Made by a program: the position numbers and the translations under genes. A DNA stretch of 64,000 nt from Enchytraeus crypticus. Its lineage: Eukaryota; Annelida; Clitellata; Enchytraeida; Enchytraeidae. The notes beneath the pieces are model-generated. The model saw nothing but the letters and a program-made list of their open reading frames with translations, did no database searches and was not told where the DNA came from. The stretch lies in the NCBI GenBank assembly GCA_905160935.1, contig CAJHZI010000414.1:1913501-1977500 (forward strand), written 5' to 3'. Below, one piece after another: positions 52,113-63,920 of this stretch (within the stretch, counting starts at the first letter, position 1; the number at the start of each line of letters is the position of its first letter).

Positions 52113-52714
52113 TCCAGCGAGCTCGTTTAATTATATCCGCTGCATGCTGAGAACGAGTGCATATCCCAAAGATATTTCACTGATAGGTTTGTGAATATAG
52201 TTGACCACTATATTTCAGAAAATTTGCTGCGTTGTCTTGAATTTTACAATATAGTAGTCGATTTAGGGACATATTCAGAAGATTTTAACACACGCTAAAC
52301 GTTCAAGTAAACGTATTTAACTTAGAAACGATAGACTACATGTAATGCAGTGTAGAGATGGGAATCGAACCGAACCCGAACCGAACCGAACCGAGCCCTA
52401 AAATCTAGAATTTTGACCGAACCGAACCAAACTCGAACCCAGACTCTGACCGAACCCGAACCCAGACTCTTCCCGAACCCGAACCGAACCCAGACTTCGT
52501 CCAAACCGAACTGAACAAACTCTTGGAGTTCCTCTCTTCTTCACCAGCCTGACATTAAATAAAGATAGTAAAAACAATACAAATATATATTAGTTTTTGC
52601 ATTTATATGTCTTACAGTATCTAACAGCATATAGTCAGGTAAGGCTGGTTCTGACACAAATTTTTAAATGGTAGCGGTACAAAGGAATGGTAGCGTGAAG
52701 CGAGGCGGGCCTAC

Positions 52715-52825
52715 AGAAGATAATGGATAGTCTGAATGATACAGCATTGAAATATGGAATGAAGATTAACATCAAAGAGACAAAAGTGATGAGAGTATCC
52801 CATAAAAATCTGAAAATGCAATCAA
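52715..52825 (+). mobile_element. LINE reverse transcriptase scrap nested in the hAT-like element
   Basis: The plus strand reads MDSLNDTALKYGMKINIKET, then KVMRVSHK, the conserved segment following the RT catalytic motif (LN..A..YGMKIN..KTKVM) of non-LTR elements. It is short and isolated. Confidence 0.65.
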
Positions 52826-53184
52826 TCATGGTGGATTTGTTCTTGTTAAAGTCAAATTATGAATTTTTTCTAATTTTAGTGTGCTACCTTAATATTTTTG
52901 CAGCCAGCTTTACAAATAATTATATATGACATTCTATGTTTAGCGAATGTCTCAATAGCGCAATGGTTAGAGGTGTAGATAACGTCATGAAGTTTTAAAT
53001 GACAGATCCTGAGGTGAATTGAACCCTCGTGGTTTCGAATCCCAGCCGCGTTGATCTGAGAGTAAAATCTCGGACATTCACTGGACTGGCTACACGGAAA
53101 ATGGACAAAATTGCCTAACGGATTTAACATGTGGTATTAAAAGTGATAGATATCAACGTAGTTGATCATTTCACTATAATGTGG

Positions 53185-53216
<32 letters not shown>

Positions 53217-53218
53217 GT
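53185..53218. repeat. (ATT)n microsatellite
   Basis: Pure ATT run inside the hAT-like element. Confidence 0.9.
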
Positions 53219-54239
53219 GTTATAGCTATCTGGAGTAAATAATTTTGCACCACAGCTATGCAATAATTTCATAACTATTTTCGTAACTTCATAATTGATT
53301 TGAGAGTTTAAAATTTGAAACCCTAAGGTAAATTATGAAGCTTATCACTGGTCAGTTGATAGCAAACGGTGTATATTATGGTCATTTTTCTATGGAAGTA
53401 CACGTGTTTACTAAATCATCTTTATTTGACATTTTTATGTTTCTAAATTGCACTTTGTCTCAGAAATATTGGATCAAATTTTAGCCAAGACATTTCCACT
53501 TAATTATAAACGTATATAATTTATAGGCCTATAGTGATAATAAAAATTTAAAAATTGACGAAGCATTCTATTTGCTCGTTAAAATCAAAGAAAATATTTC
53601 AGATACAATAATAAAGCTAACTATCTATATTATGAACATTTGTTGGTCAACTAACAATATTTTAAGAAATGTACAGGAATAAATACCACTTTTAATATCT
53701 CCTTTTTTCATTGTCATGTTTTTACCCAGGTGAAAAAATGTGGCAGCTATTATGACTTAATTAGTTATAAGCATATTTACCATAAAACGTTTTAAACATG
53801 TTTGTCATAACCATAATTATTATAAGCAAAGTTAAACAATTGCAACATTATCTAAACCAAACCATTTCGAACTCGAATCGAACTCTTGCGAGTTGGAAAG
53901 CAAGCCGAACCCGAACCGAACCCCAACCCTTTTTGAAACCGAACCCGAAACGAACCGAAATTTCATTTTCAACGAACCGAACCGAACTCTCAAATTGTCA
54001 ACTGCTAACCGAACCCGAACCGAACCGAACTTTCATTTTCAACGAACCGAACCGAGCCCGAACTCTGGAAATTCATAAAACTCCCATCTCTAATGGAGTT
54101 TATTAACTTTTATTATACACTATTTGAAACTATTTTTTGCCGAGGAACAAAAGCGCCCGTGTCTTATTGGTCTCTAAAATTACTTTCTATCGAAATCGAC
54201 CTTCGGAATTGAAAGTAGGTCATAAAATAGTCCAAATAG

Positions 54240-54390
54240 CTAAAGTTATAGAAAAGTTTAAAGTTTTTCGCGCGATAGCATGTCAATGGTGCAGGGGATG
54301 GGATGATGTTTGAACATTACACCTATCAAATTGCAGTCGAACAACTTGACACCAAGCCACTGGCTCAGTCTAGACGCATAAGCCGATGTG
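54240..54390 (-). mobile_element. SINE S2, degenerate
   Basis: Minus strand GAGCCAGTGGCTTGGTGTCA, AGTTGTTCGACTGC, and a decayed B-box and 3' domain. Confidence 0.5.
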
Positions 54391-54399
54391 ACACTGCTG

Positions 54400-55600
54400 T
54401 AATTTAGCAATTTTCATACATATTTCTGAGCAGCCAACCATTTTGTATCAGAATAACTGAAAATATTTCAGTTAGTTTTCCAACATTATTACTCTAAGGT
54501 ATACGCTTGATTATATTCTAAAGTAGAACTCATTGTAAGACAGCATACTAGCTCTATTTATATCAGCAATCATTGATGATTCAATTTATACGACCATTAC
54601 GAACTAATAGCTACAAAGCACGCATATCGTAGGATCGTAGGATATGTATATCAATGCCAACGCATTGTATATAATTAGCATGCTTTAATTTACACTGGAT
54701 GGTGCCACGTATTAGCCCAATTCAGCTAACAATGTCTAGCACCATGTGCGTTGAACATCTTCCTACAATTCTTGCTGACAAACATTTATAATTCATGTGA
54801 TACAGGAAATAACATTGCAGTATTATAGTTAGGTATCGACCGTATTGAATTAGTAACAACTTAAAGCTCTTCTCGATGGATAAAATCTGCTTATTAATTA
54901 TAATATCCGAGTATGTTTGAGAAAATTAAGATTTGAATCTGTCGACAACTTCACTTGTCCGTAAGAGGCTACAGATATGGAGAAGAGGTATCTGATGACC
55001 TATGTAACTGTTTTTGATCTGTAGACTACATGTAATTTGTCACTAATATCGCAGACTTAATAACAGTAATAAAGGTGTAACCTACGTTTCCTTATATAAG
55101 GATGATGTCAGGGACGTCAGAATTGGGGAATTCTAGCTAATACACTCGTTGAGGCCCTATTCCCCTAAGCTACTTGACGTTTAATTTGTCCACTTTATGC
55201 TACTGGCTGCAATCTCTATTTACCTCTAGAACATCCCAATATCTGAGTGTTTGTGGAGTGGTAGTTAACGCATGAGTTTTGATGACAAATTCTGAAGAGG
55301 ATTATCCTCTCACATGATCGAATCTAAGTCGAGCTAAATGTTAAGTAATATTCTAACATTAAAAAGATCGCTAAATAAACGTTAGAATACACACTGACAA
55401 ACGGTTTAAGCATATGTAGCGAAAAGTGATTGACAACATAATATAATTATTATTAGGCCTATATAATAATTTCAGTGCAAAATACTTAACACTTTATTGG
55501 CTCTACAATGTATTTGAAGCGCATTAGTAATTAAATAGCGCAATTTCAAATTAGTTAAGCGCCAAACCGTAATTAAGCGAACCACATAAAAGTTAAGCTT
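54400..55600. other. Intergenic, one S3 relic
   Basis: At 55080-55125 the minus strand carries CTGACGTCCCTGACATCATC from family S3. Otherwise nothing recognised. Confidence 0.4.

Positions 55601-55601
<1 letters not shown>

Positions 55602-55696
<95 letters not shown>
55602..55696. repeat. (CT)n(TA)n compound microsatellite
   Basis: CT run then TA run, about 95 bases. Confidence 0.95.
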
Positions 55697-55698
<2 letters not shown>

Positions 55699-55699
55699 C

Positions 55700-57325
55700 A
55701 ATCTAATTGATAAGTCAGAACTGCTTTAGGTTGCAAATCGAATCCGCTGCCTCTTGAATCGCAGCTAAATATTTAAAACAGATCCACATACATGTAGATG
55801 TGATAGAAGTGTCACATTGCCACTGTAACAGTTGCGATAGCGATAGTAAAGGCGACTACTTTGATAGAAGAGCGTTGAAAAGCTATTTTGTCTATCTCGT
55901 CTCATTAGAAAAGAAATTGATGCGTTAGATGAAAAAGTCAAGGATACTCTTACGAAGTGAACACCTGATGAATATAATGAGTGAAATAAATCTCCATATG
56001 ATGCTAATTTCTATAAAACTTCTTGACTCCAAAAGTACCCTCTTCGTATTTGAGTTGTTTATGATATCCGTCAAATAAATAAAGATAATATAAAAGCTTA
56101 AGATTTAAGAAAAAATTAAGTCTTGAGAATATGTTGACAAACTGCAAAGTCACATTGGAATAAAACATTAAATCTGAATGACTGTGAATAAAAAGATACT
56201 AATGGCTGATTGCTTAGTTAAGGGTAAAAAGCACGTATTTTCATAAAGCTAAGCGTAACTTCTGTTTTTGAAATCGCAACGGATACACTCGTAAACGTTC
56301 CTGATCGGAATGTAAATTAAAATCTCCTCCTTTCCAGTCAGGCGCACAAACCATTTTGATCATCCTACCAGGAAGGTATTATATCACCAATAATAATCCC
56401 ATGTGCTCAATATATGACTAAACAAATTAAAAACCAATTTGCGAAAACGAAAAAGTAAGGTTACAAAACTTATCAGATGATTTAAATTATATTTCGATAT
56501 ATCATACGTTCATGACCTTCAATCTCCTACCTCTCTGAACGATTGATTTTTAAATGCAGTCGTTCAAAGTTTATTCCACCTCTGAATTCGATGATTTCAG
56601 CTGCACTAGGCACAGAAAAGTGATCTATATGTCATATTCATTGAACTGACAAATTAGAGCCACAATGATTAATATTAATTGTTATTGTTATTGCTACTGT
56701 TTAATTTATTACACCCATGAATCTACTTTTTGCCTATATAATTAATAATTAAGTTAACAATTACAATAATTATGTAATATTTCAAAGTCCTTTAGATCGA
56801 TTTCGATCAGCTCAAGTGCTTATGTAGTATAATACAGTTGTGTTTTTTATATTTTTATGTTTTTATTTAAGATTATTTAATTGTTGTTATTTTGCTATAT
56901 TTTATATAATTTTGTTTTCTATAGAATTGTTGACTTATATCAAAACGACTGTTTCTTATTGTCTCTCGCTACTCTTGAAATGGATAGAATTCTCCTATAA
57001 GACCTTGTCTACCCTGCTTTACTTCTTTGTATAGGTGCGTATTAAAAATAAACGATATAAATATATTTAATTCTTACCTGTTATCCGATATTACTTTTAT
57101 TCCAAAGGCATTAGAATAACTATGCTACTACACGCTATCTACATTGACTAAGTGAAAGTATTTAAAATCGATGTAGGCCTACATTAAATTAACGCATTCG
57201 ATAGCAAACCTTGCTATTTCGTTAATATTACTATTCTTTTATCAGCAATTAGTTTTCCTGGTCGCTACACTGCTCGATTTTGGATGATTAGCTGTGTTCA
57301 AGATACATGTGTTTACATGTAGCGG
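55700..57325. other. Intergenic, nothing recognised
   Basis: Uniformly AT-rich. A 64-codon hydrophobic frame at 56840-57034 reflects T-rich composition. Confidence 0.4.
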
Positions 57326-57326
57326 C

Positions 57327-57470
57327 TGGAGCCAGTGGCGAAGTCGAAGATACTCGACCGCGGATCAGTAGGTGCGGGTTTCAAATCTCGGGCTCGACCG
57401 TCACTGACATCGCTTTCGAGTGAGGAAACTGACGCTAAGCTTAGCTTTAGCTTCTTTACTATTTAGCAGC
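57327..57470 (+). mobile_element. tRNA-derived SINE S2, best full copy
   Basis: GGAGCCAGTGGCGAAGTCGA (A box TGGCGAAGTCGA), CTCGACCGCGGATCAGTAGG, GCGGGTTTCAAATCTCGGGC (B box), GTCACTGACATCGCTTTCGA, GTGAGGAAACTGACGCTAAG, CTTAGCTTTAGCTTCTTTAC. It has head, conserved central/3' domain and T/A-rich end in order. Use it as the reference for the family. Confidence 0.85.
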
Positions 57471-57479
57471 ATTACTACA

Positions 57480-59010
57480 TTAACATGTAGCAGCATTATC
57501 GCAGTAAGCATAATAAAATTAACATACAGTAGCATTAACTGTTAAGGAATGTATTTGGTAAACCTGCAGACTATAGAGTTAAGAGAAAATGTATTGTTAA
57601 GCGATTATCTATGATGATATCTGTCACTCTGATTTAAATCGTTCCATTCACCGGTCCTGGGCTTGTTTGAGATTGAAAATTTACTCTCAGACAGAACGGG
57701 TGCTCAAGATGTGTACCGCGAGAATTCGATGACCAGCGCTGTGGTATACTCATTTTCAATCTTCACGAAATAACCGATTGCGATAATCAACTGAGTTTCG
57801 ATAAATAACTTTAAATTTAAATAGCATAACCAAGTAAACATTCTATTGCACTGATTAACGGCATAAAGGGATGTCCTTGGCATTTAACGCTTCCAACCAA
57901 TTCTACCCTCAGCCTTTCTTTTTCAACGCAATCTATCAATTTGATATCAAATCACTTACCTATATGCATGCATATGACGTAGTAAATGTATACAGGTATA
58001 TATATATACATCATGTGTATATATATATATCTATATATGTAAAATAATATTTAATTAAAACATCAAATAAAGTTTTAGCGTATTCTAAATTTACTAACTG
58101 ACTATAGCAGTTAAAATGTTCATTCCTACTTCAGCATAATTTATTTAGATTCAAATTAAGAATAATATTTTATTAATATTATTGCCTATTAACATCTTTC
58201 AGTTCTACAGAAAAGTAATATGCTGCTTAAAATAAGTCTCGACTACATTATAAGCTATTGCGTTAAAACTAATAGGCTTACTGATCCCATTTTAATCCTT
58301 AACCTATCACTGATCAAAAATACATATGACTGAGTTTGTACCACACTTCTTGACTTTAGAATCAGCAGCAGTCCAATTTCTCCTAGTATATATAATAAAA
58401 ACCTGTATTTATGACGTTCGTTTCTTATATCGAAAACCATCTTCAAATATTTAATACTACTAAATCATAATAATTATTGCTTACTCTTACTCAAATGTCG
58501 TGCAAACCTTTAATACAATTTTATATTTCTAAAATTAATCTACAAAAAGTGTGAACCTCATTCCAATCGCAGAACTTTTGCGAAATATGCCAATAGAATT
58601 ATTTTAAATTTAGTTAAACAACTTCTACGTATCGCTACAAAGCAACGTTTGTTATACATTCTATGCGATGGATAGCGTTTAACCACGAGACTGCGCTGTA
58701 TAGAAAGCGATACAGTCGACTCGCCGAGGCTCAGTAATCAGACTGAGCAATGAATATTCCTCGTCATGCATCGACATTCGACTTGTTTAAGCTCCACACA
58801 CTACCACTGACCCTTCTCTCTCTCTCTATTTCGCTCTCTCTCTCCCTCTCTCTCTTTCGCTATAAAGAACCAAAAGTGTCTCTGTATTGACACCTGTTTG
58901 AAAATTTCCGTATTGAATTTGTTGATAATTGGCGTATTATACTTACGTCTTCATTTGTTATACTTGTTAAGCATTTTCTTATTTCGAAATGCAATACCAA
59001 AATATATTAC
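57480..59010. other. Intergenic; CT-rich tract upstream of a TATAAAG
   Basis: At 58800-58868 a CT-rich tract ends in CTATAAAGAACC, which looks promoter-like, but no gene is visible downstream on the plus strand. A TA microsatellite lies near 57995-58040. Nothing else. Confidence 0.35.
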
Positions 59011-59013
59011 TCT

Positions 59014-59390
59014 GATATTGCACTGCTTATTGGCAGGCAAATGGCATTTAACTCCTCCACATATTTCTATCCTCTGCTTTTCTCTTCATATCAACATACG
59101 AATTGGCTATTAATTTATCTAATAATTTCCTTCATCCTCTAAGCTTGTTTCCTTCCAATCTTCCTTCATTTAACTGTTTTTAGTAAATCTTCACCTCTCA
59201 GGACATGACCCACCCAGCTTTTCCTTACGATATTTTAATATTTGTCAATTATCTATGTTATCCCTATTTAGCATTTCGTTTTTAGTAATTTTGTCAGTCC
59301 ATTTAATCTACTCTATTTTTCTCCATAGTCAAATTTCGCATACTTCCAGTTTCTCAATATCGTCCTTTCGTGAAGTTCATGTTTAATTGT
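59014..59390 (-). mobile_element. LINE RT C-terminus, minus strand, decayed
   Basis: Complement of the LINE end: GCACTGCTTATTGGCAGGCA (stem-loop CTGCC-AATA-AGCAG), then the reverse of YVDM, LDNL-like and GHVLRGEDLLK-type segments. No (CT)n tail remains. Many stops. Confidence 0.65.
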
Positions 59391-59429
59391 GGCAAATACT
59401 AAATATGTAAGAACTAAACAAAATACTAA

Positions 59430-59430
<1 letters not shown>

Positions 59431-59470
<40 letters not shown>
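59431..59470. repeat. (TA)n microsatellite
   Basis: Pure TA run directly before the SINE at 59470. Confidence 0.95.
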
Positions 59471-59472
<2 letters not shown>

Positions 59473-59613
59473 TCGCCACTGGCTAAATAGAGTGACAATG
59501 TCAGTAGGATACTCCACAGCGGATCAGTATGTCGGTGTTCAAATCCTGGTCTCGCCTGTCACTGACATCGCTTTCGAGTGAAGAAACTGACGTCGTTAAC
59601 ATTAGCTTTATCA

Positions 59614-59620
<7 letters not shown>
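59470..59620 (+). mobile_element. tRNA-derived SINE S2
   Basis: ATCGCCACTGGCTAAATAGA, GCGGATCAGTATGTCGGTGT, TTCAAATCCTGGTCTCG, GTCACTGACATCGCTTTCGA, GTGAAGAAACTGACGTCGTT, AACATTAGC, and a (TA)n tail that continues to about 59690. Confidence 0.75.
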
Positions 59621-59693
<73 letters not shown>

Positions 59694-59742
59694 TCATACA
59701 TATAGGCCTATAAATAGGCCCATATATATATATATATATAAT
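59621..59742. repeat. (TA)n microsatellite after the SINE
   Basis: TA runs that appear to extend the SINE tail. Confidence 0.9.
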
Positions 59743-59749
59743 TTAATAA

Positions 59750-62395
59750 AATCGCGACATTAATAATTAGCTTATATAGTGTAGCAAATATAATTAATCT
59801 TAGCAGTGTAAAAGTATCTTATTTTAAAACGTTAGGGGTCACAGCAGGTGTGGTAAATGCATGACCTTTCCGATAGGATTTACTTGCTAATTACTAGAGT
59901 ATTCCATATAGCGCAGAGACTGTAAATTCTAAATGTAAAAATTAACACCTTGGAAGGATATTCATAAAACCAGAAATACATTTTGGAACGTAATGCAGCA
60001 CTATAATACAGAATTCCATAAAAGTTTATATACGAGATAGATAAAGAGATTTTGAAATTTCAATTTAATTCATAATTTCTCAAAACTGTAACGTTAGATT
60101 TGTCACACTTAAATAAAACACATTAAATAGAACAATTGATCATAAATTTCTTTTACATTTTAAAAACGTTTTTCACGAAATTTAAAGTAAACATTGTATT
60201 TTTCATCTTAGAAAAATTTAATATAATGCGTTTCGAGTTGCATAAAGAGTAATAATTCCCATATATCAATGCTCTAGAAATTAATCATCACTAACACATT
60301 TCATGATAGATCAGATGATCAAAATCTTGCTCTACTCAATCTGCTAAACTAATTACAACTTCATCTGACGAGGTCCCGTTGCTAATCAAGTTGCAAAGAC
60401 TTCTATATCTACAGGTACCTCTGCAATAGGAATTTTATTTAACAGACCAAATATGAAACTCACCATTAAGTACTCGTACAAAACTGGAAATGCTCTCGAT
60501 ACGATGTCAAATTGTCGCATCCTACCTAATCCTATGAACATTCTGCGCTTACGAGGAGCTTATGGGTTCATCTCACTGCCTCGACCGATGCTCCATTTTT
60601 GCCTGCTAATGGTATTCCAGTTCGATTGTCGGTCAGTCAGGTTCTTTTTCATAAACTGTAAATCAGGAGCGGTTCGACTTTATGGCAATAACAGTTACTG
60701 TTCTGCTCTGTAATCAAAATTCAGAATTTAGAAATAGGTTGCAGGATATATTAATAAATAGCTGATAAGATCTGTAAGATCTGGGTTGTTTAAACCTTAA
60801 ATATGGTAAAATTATATGATTTTTATTATATGCCTTGTTATCCAACGTCAGGAAAGAAATTCGATTGATGGGAGCAAATTTTCTAATCCAGACCCGAGTT
60901 AAACTGAAATTCAAGGGAAGACGATGATTTATTCACAGATGTTTTATTTTAAAGCAAAGGACTTATATGCAAGTACGATTTAGGTTTATCCCATCACTTC
61001 ATTGTTGATGTTGGATTGATTTTGTTGATCTCTTTTCTAAAGACAAAGTTAAGGACGTGTATTTCAATGCTACTTTTGAATTTCATGATATTTATATTAA
61101 GTAAATAGTATAATTTACAGTATAATTTTACATTATAATATTATAATTTAAATTACACTATTAACTCTCCTGGTAATTTTTGTGAAAAATATGCAAGAAT
61201 TATTACATAATTAAGAATTATTTCCTATACTTAAGTATGAAGAATGACACATAATTGTGAATTAAAAATGCACAGTGATATCAAAAGTAGAAAAATCTTC
61301 TACGCAAAATTATAAAATTATTAAAAATTAGATGGAGCCATCCTCTTCTGATCATCGAAGAATCCTAATTATAATAAAAAGAACCTCGTTATGTAGAATT
61401 TGTTTGTTGTTCAAGTCATTGACCTATTGCGTAAATGCGTCATGCTATATTATCAAGTACCTGTTTGAGAAAGAAGAAAATCCAAATAATTCGGCCTTGC
61501 TGTAAAATGAGTTACTAAAAAGCTAAAGGAGTTCGGAAAGAAGCTTTGATACTCAGGCGAAGGAACTTGAGACCGTTTTAATCTGTTCATCTCGTAGATA
61601 ACTAACAAGTTTATGAACCGTCGGTTATTGACGTCCTTCTAGCTGCGTGGCCTGGTTCACTTTCCTTTAGCAGATTCCACCGGACTAATCCACCTTAGCT
61701 TCCATCGGTCAATTCCATCCGGGATTTCATCTTCAATGTGGATTAAGTACCTTCAATGTAGATTAAAGTTATAAATAGCCTCAAATTATCTCAGGAGTTT
61801 TATCTGGTTTGACCGCAGGGTCAAAAAAACTTTCAAGTAAATTAGATATACATGTAGCTCTCAAAATGCAGACTGAACTATTATTACTATTATATTAGAA
61901 GTATATTGCTATTTATTCATCGAATGACTATAATTTGCTCGACTTATATGTCATGATCATGATTGCTCTCAGTACAAATGGACTCACAAATAAAAATGGC
62001 GAACTAGCACAGAGTCATTTCCTTTTTCCAAATAATCAACTGTAGTTAATTCTTATGTGAACGTATCTTGTATGATAGCATTGTTAAGAGATATATACAA
62101 CACATATTTAAATAATTAACTAATAATTAACTTGTAATTTAACTAAGAAGACGTAAAAGTACAAATACTAGAAACATTTATACGTAAATCATTTAAGGAC
62201 GATTTTCTAATCATTAAATAAATATAAACCTACATGTATGTTCTTTGAAACAATTTTATGTTGTGATGCTCCTTAGCTATTTTGTTTTTGTATGTTTTCT
62301 GTCATTCTAAGGAGCAATAGAGACTTATGAATATATTTATATACAAATACATGTATGTGCAATTAAAAGTTTACACAGAACAAGTGTACAAATTA
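59750..62395. other. Intergenic, one family D relic
   Basis: At 60890-60930 the plus strand has CCAGACCCGAGTTAAACTGA and TTCAAGGGAAGACGATGAT (family D). An 86-codon frame at 60453-60713 has no known domain. Otherwise nothing. Confidence 0.4.
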
Positions 62396-62499
62396 TAATA
62401 AAATGTATGTGAATTTATTTATTAAATGAATTTCTAATAATAAATAACATGACGACCATACCACGAGTCTTGCTATACTTTTCAACCCATCTAGCTGTC

Positions 62500-62575
62500 G
62501 ATGATGCAGCAGTTACATTATATCAATAGTGCTCGATGTTGTCATTGATGACTGTAGCACTCTAATTTTTGTTAT
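62500..62575 (+). pseudogene. Membrane-protein exon-like fragment (copy B, plus strand)
   Basis: Short plus-strand stretch ISIVLDVVIDDCSTLIFVII, aligning with VSIVLTAVTDDSSTLICVSI of copy A at 20 kb. At DNA level the segment TGTAGCACTCTAATTT matches the minus strand of 20 kb almost exactly (AGTAGCACTCTAATTT). An upstream stop and a truncated S2 SINE joined right after it indicate a relic. Confidence 0.45.
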
Positions 62576-62702
62576 TATCGGTAAGATATCCAACTGCCGA
62601 TCAGTTTGTGCGGGGTACAAATCCTGGGCTCGTCCGTCACTAGTATCACTTTCAAGAAGAGAAACTTATGCTGACATCAGCCATTTTAAGCAGCTTTACA
62701 CC
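62575..62702 (+). mobile_element. SINE S2, 5'-truncated
   Basis: GGTAAGATATCCAACTGCCG, GTACAAATCCTGGGCTCG, GTCACTAGTATCACTTTCAA and TTTTAAGCAGCTTTAC. It starts inside the tRNA head. Confidence 0.65.
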
Positions 62703-63094
62703 TTGCCTAATATCTTGCCTCCATTAATTTTTAACTGACTAAGGTGAATAGAACTGTGAGTCTTGAAAACAATAACAGTATCAGCAATAAAACCAATTAA
62801 AGCGACATATACACATATAATGCTAATATTGTCAAAGAAAACATCAAGCAATACACGTGCTATCGAATCCAATCCCATGGGCAAAATGATTAGTGACAAA
62901 GTATAACATCCAAAATCCAGAAAACCAGTCCAAACATAGGGAATTAAGAAAAGATATGTACGTGCAGGTCGAAACTCGTGAACAAAGAAAAATGAAAAGA
63001 ACAATGCAAAAGAGACGCAGATAAGGTAGATTAACTGCCTTGAAGTAAAATCGTCTTTGAAAGCCTGTAGAGTGTAGCAGATATTAAAATCCAT
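62696..63094 (-). CDS. Putative multi-span membrane protein exon or small gene (copy C)
   Basis: A 132-codon minus-strand frame beginning AAGATGG (good start context). It encodes three to four hydrophobic segments: LIYLICVSFALFFSFFFVHE, TYLFLIPYVWTGFLDFG through LSLIILP, and an ISIICVYVALIGFIADTVIV segment. WTGFLDFG, a D/N-rich loop and S-I-I-C-V match copy A at 20 kb. It may be an internal exon instead: CTACAG before GCTTTC is a usable acceptor at the same aligned place as in copy A, and TGT|GTATAT could be a donor. The last residues run into a SINE. Family unknown. It could be a functional paralogue or a relic. Confidence 0.35.
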   Translation of the reverse strand: MDFNICYTLQAFKDDFTSRQLIYLICVSFALFFSFFFVHEFRPARTYLFLIPYVWTGFLDFGCYTLSLIILPMGLDSIARVLLDVFFDNISIICVYVALIGFIADTVIVFKTHSSIHLSQLKINGGKILGKV

Positions 63095-63099
63095 CTTAG

Positions 63100-63575
63100 A
63101 GATGTTGGTAAATTGAAATTATTATATTTAGAAGCATCTGTAAGTTTTTAATTTTCCACTGAGCTGTGAGTTGTGGTTTTCAACTGAATATTTAATTGTA
63201 CATTCGCTTCTGAATCAATTCAATCTAGGTCATTGCATTGGCGGAGCTGTTGAAGAGATTTTAATCAAAGTAAAAGGGGAGGGGGATGGGTAGATTGAGC
63301 ACAAAATTATTACTTTGCACTGGGATACAACTAGAGACTGACCTACTACTGCTTTACTTGACTATTAATGACTTTTTAGTCACAATTTTGAATAATTTTG
63401 CTGCACCGGTGTTATGATCAACAAGAATTTCGATTTCGAATAATTTTGTGATCAGTTTGAAACTCTAAAACTCCTTCTGCTGATGTTCTTTCTGAATCTA
63501 AGCTCTCGTTAACATTTTAGTCTCCAAGCTTTTACAGTGAAACCTGTTCCAACTGATACCCTTGTGATTGAGATA
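63100..63575. other. Intergenic, nothing recognised
   Basis: No supported feature. Confidence 0.35.
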
Positions 63576-63579
63576 GACT

Positions 63580-63840
63580 GTTAATGATTGTGAGAAACAC
63601 GGGGAATTAACATGCGCACAGCACAACCCCCTGAGCCCAGTTCTAGAAGAGCCGCAGAACATTGGGCAACAGTTGCCAAGCTCTTCCGGTCTGAACGAGC
63701 TCGAGAAATCAGGTTCAAACGCTGCGATAATTCAATTGAGCGTTCTATACGGTCCAAAGCTTCTCAGTGATCAGCTTAGAGGCTCTACTTAAAAAGGAAG
63801 GAAACGGGTGTCGAGGACCCCGTTTAGCTTTGCGGAAAAG
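63580..63840. other. GC-richer patch, unrecognised
   Basis: About 260 bases GC-richer than the surroundings with no long frame. AAATCAGGTTCAAACGC vaguely resembles a B box, but I see no full tRNA-like fold. Confidence 0.25.
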
Positions 63841-63850
63841 CTTAACTTAC

Positions 63851-63920
63851 CATGCGATTTTTCGGTCCTGTCCAATAAATGTGCTTCTTATGAAGTAACG
63901 TTTCTTGTAAAAATATGCTC
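63851..63920 (-). CDS. Candidate internal exon of an unknown gene
   Basis: On the minus strand an acceptor (ACTTTACTTTTAG) and a strong donor (ATG|GTAAGT) bound 70 bases open in one frame, reading SIFLQETLLHKKHIYWTGPK then NRM. No partner exon is visible in the window, so this rests on splice signals alone. Confidence 0.2.

Larger units (their letters stand above)
52353..54092. mobile_element. hAT-like DNA element with CCGAAC-rich subterminal arrays
   Basis: Terminal inverted repeats TAGAGATGGGA (52353-52363) and TCCCATCTCTA (54082-54092). Flanking 8-mers ATGCAGTG and ATGGAGTT agree at six of eight positions, as an aged hAT-type target duplication would. Just inside both ends are arrays of ACCGAACCCGAACCGAACCG (52370-52505 and 53868-54070). 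The 1.74-kb body has no transposase; it contains a LINE RT scrap at 52715. It ends about 240 bases upstream of the protocadherin TATA-like site. Confidence 0.65.

Noticed and set aside
52322..52504. Frame with repeated Val-Arg-Phe-Gly, possible structural protein
   Set aside because: It is the CCGAAC subterminal array of the hAT-like element; 53798-54106 is its counterpart at the other end.
58800..58890. Promoter with CT-rich tract and TATAAAG
   Set aside because: No open frame or exon follows on the plus strand; microsatellite plus chance TATA is more likely.
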